From Blastobasis lacticolella (taxonomy: Eukaryota; Arthropoda; Insecta; Lepidoptera; Blastobasidae): a stretch of DNA of 64,000 nucleotides. The notes below the pieces were generated by a model, which searched no databases, was not told the DNA's origin, and saw only the letters and a program-made list of their open reading frames with translations. Below are positions 12,001-24,000 of this stretch, piece after piece. The translations under genes were made by a program, and so were the position numbers. How positions within the stretch are numbered: the first letter of the stretch is position 1; each line of letters begins with the position of its first letter. The stretch is taken from the NCBI GenBank assembly GCA_905147135.1, contig LR990041.1, forward strand, positions 19,343,907 to 19,407,906, in the 5' to 3' direction.

Positions 12001-15000
12001 CTCTAAGCCCGCGATTTTTAACTATGTCCAAATAATAGGATTACACGGGATGATAAGTAATCGAAAGTTCAAAGAGCTAGAAACCGACTCGTATGAAAAC
12101 CGCGGAGGGACGCTCATGTTTTAACTTGTACATATTATTAAATATATTGACATAATACCGTCGCGTAGGGAGAGCATTATGCGTCTCAATCTCAATAGTA
12201 GTGATTGCGTCCTTGGTTTACTGGTTGTATGCCGCTGTGGCAGCTGGACAGAGCGGACGCGACAGTTGGAGGTGTCAAATTTTTTCATACTTTACCCACG
12301 TGTATAATCCGCGTCATGAAAGAAGAGACTTGTCAAATGGCAGTAGAGGGGATTTCGCGCAGGTAATCGCCTACCAAGCAAGTCGAACCACGTGACCCGC
12401 CAAGTCTCTTCTTATTTGACACTAGTTGTACTTATCTTTACGCAATATTCCCATAGTTTGTCCGAAATGCGAACTTTGGAAATTCGCGTAAAAATAAGCA
12501 CGCATGGGAAAAGTATGCAAACGCATATTTATCAGTTACACTATAAACGTAATCGCTAAAGAATTTGCGTAAAAACATTACCACTTTTTTGTTACATGTT
12601 ACATACGTTGCATGGGGATGAAATTCCTTATTGTAGTATAGCTTACTAATCTCGTCTACTAAGACGTACTCGCAAATGTCTGTCCGCTCAGTCAGATCGG
12701 AAGCGTAACGGTGGTCCGGCGGCAGGCAGGGAAGCTCGCCCGATGACTCACCTCCTAAACTCCATACAATGCCATAGCGAGCCATGACCCTGCGTGTGCG
12801 CGAGGAAACGCTTTTCCGCTCTGGAACCCGCGTACCGTGACCATACTTTCGGCCCTACCATTACGCATATTCAACCGTAACTTGGTTTATTCCAAAGTAT
12901 ACTGTTAGTTAGCTATTTACGTGCTTTACATGATTAGAAACACAAAATTTGAATTTCTTTTTATTTAATTGGCTGCGCTGCATTATTGTTGGAAACGACG
13001 GGTATTTGAATTTGTATCAGATCGGCTTAAGATTCAATGTGAAATCGAATTGAACCGAATATTCGCCACGAGAAAACCGGTCGCCTAGAGTTCAATGGTT
13101 GTCTAGAAAGGTGGCGGGCGCTATCTAAACATAGGCTATACAGCTTACGCGTACAATCCGACCACTATGTTAATATGAGGAGCCTTACTGGCATGGTCAA
13201 GTGGCTTTCACATAATTTTTATTACGCTAATAAGTAGGAACAATATTAAAGAAAACCCGATAGGTACGTAGTTTGGTCGTCTCAATGAAGTATCTACCTC
13301 TACGGCAAAGATGAGAATGGCGACTACAACAAATGAAACAGTCAAGGTACAATGTCGAGTAGATAATTACACCAAATGGAGTGTAGTTGGTTCGCTCTCG
13401 CTCGTCGAAAGTACAAAGCGAAGCACGTCGCGTGGCACAAAGGCGACGAGTGGCGAGTACGTATTTGTGCTATATTTCAAAGACGTAAGTGAAGAGTAGT
13501 GTCCGTCCGGTGGCGAGGCGTGTGACCGCCGGACGAGTGTAATTTACATTGGCAATAAATAACGGAGATAGAATCGCGCACGGCTCAAGACCCCAGACGC
13601 ACTACTGTCGCATAACTCATACCTAGACACCGGCCAGGCCACTCTCGACCTGTTTTGCAGACATATTTTAATGATGTGTTAATGTTAAAACTTGGAAAAA
13701 CAAATCTTTTTTTTTTCAAAGTTTATGCTAACTTGTGGACCCGGCGCGACTACGGTCACCTACTTTACTCCTACCTACCCTTATAACCTTTCTTCCTCTT
13801 CAATCACTGTATCTATTGTTGAAAACCGCATTAAAATTAGCTGCCTAGTTAAAAGATCTAAACATACATAGACACACACAGATATATAGGGACAGACGTC
13901 GGGAAGCGTTTTTGTTTTAAACTAAAGAACCCGTGTTTTGTCAGAGTCCACAATAATGCTGCTATTTAATACAGCAAGTGTATCTGTCGCATTGTGCTCG
14001 GCGTGAAGATATTGCCACAGACAGCGCCCGATACTATCAGTGGTGGTTGAACGAACTGTCTCGGCTTGGCAACGGTCGCCGGTCGCGCGCGATGTGCTCT
14101 CGCGGCCAATCGCAGTAACATACGTACAATACGCTGCGAATTCACTTACAACAACTGCAATACATAACATTATGTTTACTAATTGCGAGTTAATAGTTGC
14201 GCAGGAGTAAATTGTGCGCAATAAATGTGAATAATCAATATTTACTGTCAAAGGTAGTACTAGTTTTTATACGACGATAGTACATCCTTATGGAATGCGG
14301 CAAGGTGTGTACTCCAACCTCTTAACATGTATTTTCTTTCTGTACGATATTTACGAGCAGTACCACAAATAGGGCCGTAAGTTAAGAATGAATAGCTCTT
14401 CAGTCCTCGGAAAGGTTTGTTTTAAGGCTGATAATAAGCACAACAGTATCTAATGAAGTGTACAATGGTCCCTGTTGCGCTAAAACAATGTGACCGTCTG
14501 TGTCAACGCATACCTACGCACTAAGTGTTTTAGCCAATTAAGACGGAACTTACAACACTTATGTCGATTTATTGTGTTCAACTTTAATTGGTCTAATAGC
14601 TGTGTTAAGTGATACATACGTACTGAGCTCGCGGTACTTATCCAATAAATTGTTGCGGAATCGCACAGAAGGGCGGTGGGGCATGAACCCTAGAGCGATT
14701 GGTAAGGGACCTGTCGAGCAGCCACTGGGACCGCGATATTTTTTCGCACATTGTATGGTGCGGCGCAATATTGTCAATGGCAATCTGAGCTCTTCCTTGT
14801 TATGTCAATGTTCTATTGAAACGGCATATTATGAAAATACGGCAGATGAGCCGCAACACGGACTGTTGCCGGTGGTTTGGTAAACATGGAATCCGAACCG
14901 CGCGCCATTCGCGGTACCGCGCCCGCGCCGCGCGTAAACACCGCCATTGTTCACATGATGCCACCCTATCCGGCGCCGCAAACACTAACAACAAGACAAT

Positions 15001-18000
15001 TCTTAGCCAGATACCTGCTTTTAGCCAAAAATTTAAGAGACGTCATCGTTTTATGCTACTTAGGTGGCAAACAGCCGATAAAATCGAAGCCAGTCGAAGT
15101 GCATTGGCAATTCTACTCCTAGGTACTCTACCACTCTTGTTTGACAGAGGCGTGGGCTTTATGTTAATGAAGGCTTTATTTCAGTATTGAAGAAAAAACC
15201 GAGTCGAAGTTAAGATACTGATGCTTACAAGCTATCTTTGTACATGTAGTTCAGTTATCGTGCAGGACGGTTAGCACAAGCGCGCGCGCGAGAGCGAAAA
15301 TGCTTTCATATTAGTGTTGACAGAATGAAAGACAATGTCACACGGACACTTGTGCAAGCCGTCTAGCAGTTTAAGCCATTTAAAGGATTTAAAAAGTTGC
15401 ATTTGAGAAGTTAGGCTCAGCAATTCATTAGGATCGGACTTATAAGTGCTTAACAAGCCAAGTTAAGATAGTCACAGTATAAAAAAGCATGAGATTTGTA
15501 TTGTTTTACAAAAGACAACAGGCCACGATTAAATAACGAAGGAACTACAGAAATGCTCAGGAATCCATAAGCAGGGACCACCATTTTTCATCAGGTGGCT
15601 CGCTCGCCTGTTAATTTAGCGATTACTAGAAAAAAAAATCCTAAACGAACCAAGAGTCGTCGCACCACCCGTCTGCCCGCCGCGCCCGCACCAGGGCTGG
15701 CGCCCCGCGGTGGCGCGCCCACGCCGCCGCCGCCGCCCACGCCGCGAACCCCACCAACCACTGCTAAATTTACGCGCACCAAACGAGTTTCCTAACGCTC
15801 CCGGTGCATGCGACATGTACGCGCAGTATAAAATGCATGCGTCGATGCAATTCCATATCATAATGTTGAAATTTGCGTCTCGCAAGCTAACTTTAAAAAG
15901 CTTTAACTAACTTTAACTTGTTCGAGGCCAGTCCAAATGCTGCATGCGTCTGCGAATATTGGGCGAATAAAGTGTAAGTCAGAGTTTAGTCCATTGATCG
16001 ATAAGAAGACTTTAAAAAGCCATTGACATATCCTGCATGATTATTGCAATAGAACTTTGTCAGCAACTGAATCCATGAAATCGATGATACGGAATCGCAA
16101 AAGTAACTGTTTCAATCATAGAAATCAGAGAATTGTTGGCAACGGCGTTACGTAAAACCTACTGATCAACTTGGTATGAATAAAAAACAATATTATGTAT
16201 ATCATATACCATAATCGACGTAATTCTAATTCAACGACGGTGTTATTCGCCGAGGCCACAATGGCCGATAAATTGATAATCGGCTACGTTTTATGTATAT
16301 CTAATACCAAATTAGCTTGTAAACCACATGTCGCTAGCGTCGCGAGTGGCCGCCGGCAGTGCGCAGTACGTTTATCGGCATACAATTAGTGTCACGGTCC
16401 AGAGTTGGTGTTTGGGCCCATGCGTTATTATTCAAATGTGCCAAAGTCTCCTCTTTGTGGGAGGCAGGGCGCGGCGGAGTGCTAACGACCGCGAGCCGGC
16501 GTGTTGCGGGGCGCGGGGGAAATAAACATTCGCTTAGAGCTTGCGCAAAGTCATCGCTGTTGCTGAAGAGTTTGTTTTCGTTTGAACGCGTTACTCTCCG
16601 AAAAGTACGTTACAAAACAACATAAATAAAAAAGCAAAACTATTGAGCGTTAACACTGAATATACCTATCGCGGTAAACTCAAAAACTAATGCACGGTTT
16701 TTCATGCGGTTTTCACCACCAGATAAAGTGGTTCATGAGGAAGGTAATTTCTTAAAATTACTACCCATGCGAAGCTGAGATTTATTGACTAATGAATAAA
16801 CTCATAAACTACTGGACCAATTTAAAAAATTCTTCCTCTAATAGTAGGTAGGTATGTGGAATATAGAGAATAACAAAAACAAACCGATAAAACGATTTAA
16901 TTCATCATCATTAACAGCGTAACCTCTCCGACGTACTAGCATTCATACATAAAATAGCGGTTTGGGAAAAAGCTACACTGCAACAAAACTATGGCGCACG
17001 AATTCGCGGGCAAAAGCCAGTGTGGCCTATAAGGAAACTAACACACCGGCGATAGGGAAACTGTATTGAAGACAGCTGACCGACGCTCCGTCACGGTAAT
17101 TATCGTTATCGCGGTCATGTTTTGGTTTTAGCAATTATTGTTTTAAACAAAATCTGTTTAATCTGTTTAATTTAAAGGCAAATAAAGATTTATATTTCTA
17201 TTACTGAATGGATTTCGAAAATTCTTTCACTATTAAGTTTTTTTTTCATAACAAGCTTTTATCGCGCGGTATGGTACTCATCAAGACCACTCCATCAGAG
17301 CCCAAACACGATGGGATTATCTTGTTGCGTTAATTACTTCAAATAACTACCTTCTGACTCCATCATCAGCTACATGGTACCATATTAATGTATTGTTCGC
17401 CAAGGGACACAGGTATACCAAATTTCAGCTCAATTGAACAACGAGAACTGGATAAAACTAGGCTTACAAGATCTGACCCGATCATACATACCTACATAAT
17501 TACAAACATTGCAAGTTAAATAGAACCTTATAAAAAATAGGAAACTACATTCTTATCGAGTGCTATAGGGTACGTGAAAAGTAGCAGGATCCTACGGGAT
17601 ACTAGCCGTATGCTAGCAGTGTTTTGTACTGTATGTGGGTGCAAAGTGCGGGGGACGGCTAGCCTCTTAAAAAAAAAAAAAAAAAAAAAAATCTCTCCCT
17701 CTTAATATCTGAGCATGAGAGTTATGCAACACTGGTCCCCGAACAGTTCAAACTAAACAGACTCCTTAAATGCGAAAGTAAATAGGCTGTTTCTAGACAA
17801 GGATTCTAGATAATTTTGCGCAGAATATTGTCGATGCGGGCTTATAAAAGTGGTAGTACGTAGTGGTTGGTCGTCTGATTTAAGAGAGGTAGGGCATAGC
17901 GGAGTATCCCGTTCGAATTGGAGCCCGACTGGGGAAGTACCTCCACCTTACAGAACACCGCAGCTAAACAATACTCTTTTAAATAGTGTTGTGTTTCTGC

Positions 18001-21000
18001 CGGTGAGTAAGGTTTCCAGTGCTCCATGGGGTGGGGATTTGGGGAACCGTGGGGACTTTGGCAGTGGAGAGGCATTTGTCTTTTTGCTGCCAGAGCAACG
18101 TGTTATAGAGGTGGGCAACGCATTGGCGACACTCTTGGTGTTGCTAATGTCTATAGGCAGTGGTGACCACTTTCCAGCAGGTGGCCCGCTTGCCTACTGT
18201 ACGACAAAAAAAAAGTTTTAAAGAACCTAAATATATTTCTTGCTTAACCTTGCCACATTTTCATCAAGTGGTAGAACTCCAGGGGAGGTCCCGCCAGCTT
18301 ATCTATTTCTGCCGCCACGCAATATGCTTCCATTGTTGTGTTCTGGTTTAAAGGATAAGGTAGCTAGCGCAGTAACAGGCATGACTCATGAGGAATTTCA
18401 TTGTCCTTACGCATCTGCGGTTCTGCATTTTTGTTACCTGCAACCTAAATGCACGATTCGTAGAAGTTATGGGCGACAGTTACTGCTTATCATCAGGTGG
18501 GCTGTCTGCTCGAGTGTCACTGTTGTCTGTGTTCAGTAGTGGTAGGGTAGGGTTAAGGCAATGGTAGGATAGGGTAGGGGTAAGGTAGCGATAGGGTAGG
18601 GATAGGATAGAGTAGGGTGGGAGCGACTACCTATCACATGCAGCATGTGTGATGCACGCTCACTTAAAAGTCTGTCTGGCGGTGGCGTAGGGGCCGGGTC
18701 GCTCTTTTCCCTCAAATATGGATGAATTGGACGATGGCTGGGCCCTGCGTTATACTCGTGAACGGGTGCTGCCTTAGTGGACTGGCTTACTCTTGCTGTA
18801 GTTTTAGGTGGTTTTTCTTAATGATACTAGACATACCTACGAGTATATAATATAACTAGTGGACCCGGCGCGACTTCGTTCACGTACACCTACCCACCCT
18901 CTACCCATTTTTCTTGCTTATAAACCTTCCTCTTGAATCACTCTATCTATTAAAAAAAACCGCATCAAAATCCATTGCGTAGTTTCAAAGATTTAAGCAT
19001 ACAAAGGGACATAGGTACAGAGAAAGCGACTTTGTTTTATACTATGTAGTGATATAGCGTTCCGGCTCTGCCTGGCATTGTCGAGCACGGTTCGGTCGTG
19101 GTTGGCGAGGGATACGTTTATCTACGGCCGGCGGTCAGCGTGTCACTGTGTGTTTCTTTCCTACTTTCCTACCTAGAGATATTTAATGTCCTAATCAATA
19201 AAGAAATTTTGAATTTTGAATTTCATAGGAATCGCCTAAATCAGATGCCCAAATACTTAGGAGAATAGCTTAAGACGAAAATACGTCTCATCAAGCGCTA
19301 AGAAATAACTATCGCCGTTAGATAAGGCATCGCCGAAAATGACAGTTGCGTTCTGTTTCCCAATGCATAGTTGTCTGACCCGGTGGCCAAAACTGGAACT
19401 AAGTGTCGCCATTTTGAAATGTCACTTTGTTGCCAACAACAGCGACGTTGTCGCGGGTTCAGATGATTTTGTGGTACTCTACAGTTTACCAACATTACGA
19501 CGCGAATCCATAGATAAATCTGCCTAGAGGAAGAGGTTTGGTGAAATAAACCAATTGGCTAAGGCCGTTCCTAAAGATAGCATGTTTCCTAGCTAAGTAA
19601 TATTTAATTCGAGTTTAGCGGAGTTTACGGGTGTTTGTAGCATAAAAAATATAATTTAAGCTTACATAATTTTTTTTTATTCTAAAGGGCGTTATCGTAA
19701 CGGAATTTATTTTTGTTGAACTAAATCTATGAAAGTTTCGTGTGAATATTAAGCGCTTGATTTTTTTTATACCTTTTGGCAGTAAACAGCGACACTAGGC
19801 TGGACGTCACTGCAACGTTTAGCAAAAAGCCAAATTCGTCTGAACCCAATTATTATACTTACGCACTTCAGAAATTAAAATGAAAAAATTGTTTACTGAA
19901 TTAATATTAATTGACACTAATTAATGTCTTTCCAAAGTAAAAAAAACTAAGACAAAGCAAACAAGGGAAAGTTAAGCGAAGACTTAACAACGCATTACCT
20001 TAAGTGCACACTTTATACGCATGATTCACGGAATGTATTAGTAATGTGTGTCTCATCGCTATGGCCCTGCGCTGCGTCACGCAGAAACCGCGATCGGGCT
20101 GCCGGATGTCGGATCTGTTTCCAATCCGTTGCAGTGCAATTTACAGATGTCGGCCGGTAAATAGTCACACAATTGGTACGGCTTCTTAGAGTGTCGGTTC
20201 TGTCGTACAGCACCGGTGTAAAAGGAGCTTAGATTGTTATGAGGGTGTATAGAGACGCTAGGTCATCTTATACTGGTTTAGGGTAGGTTCTGTAAGCCGG
20301 TGAGTAAATACTAGCCGATGTGCAATTTTTACAGGCGACACTTGTAGAGCTCGTCTAGTCTAAAATGACGCGCCCCACTACTTAGTTAGTTGATTTCGAT
20401 GTGTAAGTGCAAATATTGATAACGTCACTTCATCTGTGTGGGAGCCAATGAACGACGCGTTCTCCTACGTTTGAATCTCACCGGCAACTGAATGACCAAT
20501 TACAACGGCATTTGTATATGTATTGCGTCCATATTTTAAACTTGCTTGTGTGCGTTAATGCGATAGTGGGGCGCGTCATTTTAAATTAGACGAGCTCTAC
20601 CTATGTAATTTTTTGAGAGCGACAACTAGGTCTATTACAAAAGGTAAGTTGGTCCGTGGCCTACCTACCACGAGGTAGAGGTAAGAGTACGGGCAGGGTG
20701 GGTAGGATAGGAGTAAGGTAGGGATAGAGTTTATTGAATTGAATGCATGCGAACCAAGTCGCACCTTTCTTCGTATAAGTGTTTGAGTTGTTTATCTCGT
20801 GTCGCTATCACTGACACTCTGTGTCGTGCCTGCGTATGAGCGATCGACAAAACATGTTGGCGATACTACAGCGAAACGAAAACATCCCGATCCGTTGACA
20901 ACAGAATTACGTTATTACACCGAACAATTATAATAAATACATTCATTTTAAAATACTCGCACCTAATCAGAGGACACAAAGTATTGGAACGTGTCAACAG

Positions 21001-24000
21001 AACAATGCGCGTAACAACGGCCGGGCAGCACCGACGCGCGTGTAATTTACATTAGAATTTAGTGTCGGAGCGGGCGGCGCGGCGCGAGTGTCGTCGTCAA
21101 TGAACCGAGTGTCGTGTCGGTGTCGGCCGATACGCGGCTACAATGGCGGCTCACGTTTGGTTAGCGCGGATATAGCACCACTTTGAATTATAATGCGCAT
21201 TGTTCGTAATGCCGCGCGCTGGGTGCAATGCACTGCGCCGCAACAGTTTCGTGTCATAGAAATCGCCGGTTTCTAGTTGGGCAGCGCGCAAGGCCGCCCG
21301 CGGCCGGCTTCCGACCGTCTCGAATTACGGAAAAGTGGCCGCTAATTAAGATCTCGCGAAGATATTGCGATGTTTTAGTTCGGGCCGCGGCGAAGGGACG
21401 CGCGGTCCAACGGTACTCCCCGCGCCCTCGTCGTATCCGATGCGAGCACACGTGCGCTAGATTTCACATCGCCGCCGATTTTCGCACGACGAAGGCCGCC
21501 GACTCAACGACCGCGCAAGCTACGGCATCATAATTATACGTTTAATATTTGTTCGCGCACATGTTCACCATCGGCCGACGACGCGTCGACAGACAATGCT
21601 GCGAATGAGTCGAAAGTGGGTTAAGCCATCGTCAGCGAGAACTTCGGCATTCCATTGTGTATGGTGCGGCTGCCAGTCGCGCTCCGGCCGCGATGATGGA
21701 CTATGAATATAGTATACTCAATATTCTACCATTGCTATTAGAAAGTAAAGTATGTAGGTACCTACTAAAGCCGAACCCATTACTTTTGCCGGTCCGTTCC
21801 GACATGAATGTAATTTTAATTTCTTCGCTTCCTTTTATTGTTGTCTACATCGATTATAGCCCTATATTTTGCTCTGTACACCAAATGAATTGCGACGCAT
21901 CGGGGCATGACATTTGAATGACTAATTCTGGGTTTCATAGTATGTTATCATCACTCCACTCCACACATAGTGCTGAAAACAACGAGACACTTACCTCTTC
22001 GGGAACTTTCTCTGGCTCGCCGTTAGTTTTGGCCTCCTCGTCCTTCTGTTTCTTCTCCTGCTTGGGCTTGTCTTTCCTGCTGAAACTGATCGACCTGAGC
22101 GACCATTTCTTCTTCACCTGTCCACGACATGCTCATGTTAGAGATTGGCCACACACATGCGAAACACATTAGACAATAAAACGTGTGAGTACTGTGTCGT
22201 TCTACCATTTGGCAACGCTAATATCTCGAGTCTGAGACCAACAATTATTTCACATTTTAAAGGTATGTTCCGGGTTTTCCCCCGTGCATCCTTAATAATT
22301 AAAATGTGTGATAATAACCGCGATAGTTTAAAACAGTTTGCATAAAATATTTATTTTAGCAAGTTGCGCGCAATTTGCCTGATTGGCACGGAGGAACAAT
22401 AACATTATTTTATCTACACTCGTATCGTAATGTTCCAATTACATATTCGAAAACAGTCGTTTAAAGATACACTTTTTTCACGCCAGTCCATAAAATTTAA
22501 AAAAATCACTTTTTGATACAGCATTTCCCATACATTTCATTACAGCTGTAACGTAAAATAACTTTTTAATCATTATGCAACCCTTATATTTTTTAAATTC
22601 TTGTCGGGCGCCCGGACACGGGAAAATGTAGGCTGAATACCTAAGATGCCTTTAACAAACTCAAAATTTAAATTTTCCTGTTTATATTTCTGTGTAATTA
22701 TTTTCCCGATGAACAGAATATTTTTTCTAATTGTTGTAATTTGTGTTTGTGAATTTCCCGCCGCTTGATATCCTTGACGCGTAGATACAACAGAACCGAC
22801 TCGCAGCTTACTTCCAGCAAAGTTGAGAAAATTATAAGTACGATATTTAAACATAAAAATATAAGTGTAGATAAAGTAGTGTATGTAACTGCATATAATT
22901 AGGTATTAAAACACTCGTGTCAAACTATGACAGTTGTATAAACAACTATAATATTTTTGTTTACGTTACAAAATATATATTTTTTTAAGGTCAAAGTTAG
23001 CTTGTAGTATGTTATACTTGGGGGTCACCTCCACTACTTAAAACAAAAACCCAGACTTCACGTATATTTCATTCGTTACCTGGGTTTATACAAAAAACTT
23101 AAATATCGCGACGTAGGCACCAACGCAACATTCGTATCGGAGATTTGTTTTGCCAAATGGAAGAAGGGCCTTCGATGTAGTTGTTATACATTTACTTATC
23201 ATCGAGTTAACTTGAATTACGATATGTTACATTGTTGTAAACATGAACAACGTGATGGCAGCTAACACAAAGTGATCCAAAACTGTAGTATGTTTAGTGT
23301 GAGTCAAAGTCAAGGCAGTTTGTAAACGCGACCCTGAATTGCTTTATCCCACAAAGCAACCATGGGCTATTGTCTGTCTCAGTGGCCAACTAAATTTGAA
23401 ATAACAATCTTACATTACTCTCAATTGGTAGACGCTATAGCCAGTAGCCACGTAGATGGCGTAGTGTAGGATTAATAAATGTCAAATTCCCACCTGAGTT
23501 AGACAATAGCCGCGCAGATCGATATTCTGACAGTGATCAGTGTCAACGTTAGCTGTATTTCTGTGAAAACTGGCTACGCTACCTTCTCCTTCTTGGGTTT
23601 CTTGCCGTCTTCGGCGGCGGGCGGGTCCCCGCTCTCGGGCTTCGCGTCGCTGTCGCCGTTGGTGACGGCCGCGGCCTCCTTGGCCTTCTCTATTTCGTTC
23701 TGTTGTTCCTTGCCCTCCTTCTCTGTTGTGGCGTCCTTCTCGTTCTCCGGCGTGCCGCTGTCCAGCTGCTTCTCTTTGTCCTACAACGGAAAGGAGATCG
23801 CTGTGGCTTTGGAATAAACACGCACGCTTTCACTTCTAGTATAGCGCTAGTAGTTAGCGCTGTGGGCCCTCGATCGCGTACCGATATAAAATAAAACAGC
23901 ACGCCTAGCACGATACACATACTGCTATCTCCTTCATATTAGTATTGAGAGAAGGAAACAAAGGCTATGTCGCGGACACACTTGTGTTAGCCGTGCAGTA

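Noticed and set aside
12438..12785. 115-codon minus-strand ORF
   Set aside because: No recognisable motif and no splice partners; ordinary chance length for the region.
14816..15190. 124-codon plus-strand ORF and its neighbours (14572-15122)
   Set aside because: No domain, several overlapping frames of equal length, no splice or promoter context.
18541..18630. Interstitial telomere array
   Set aside because: The runs are irregular GGTAGGG/GGATAGG and not (TTAGG)n, and they match the tract of the 200-bp repeat.
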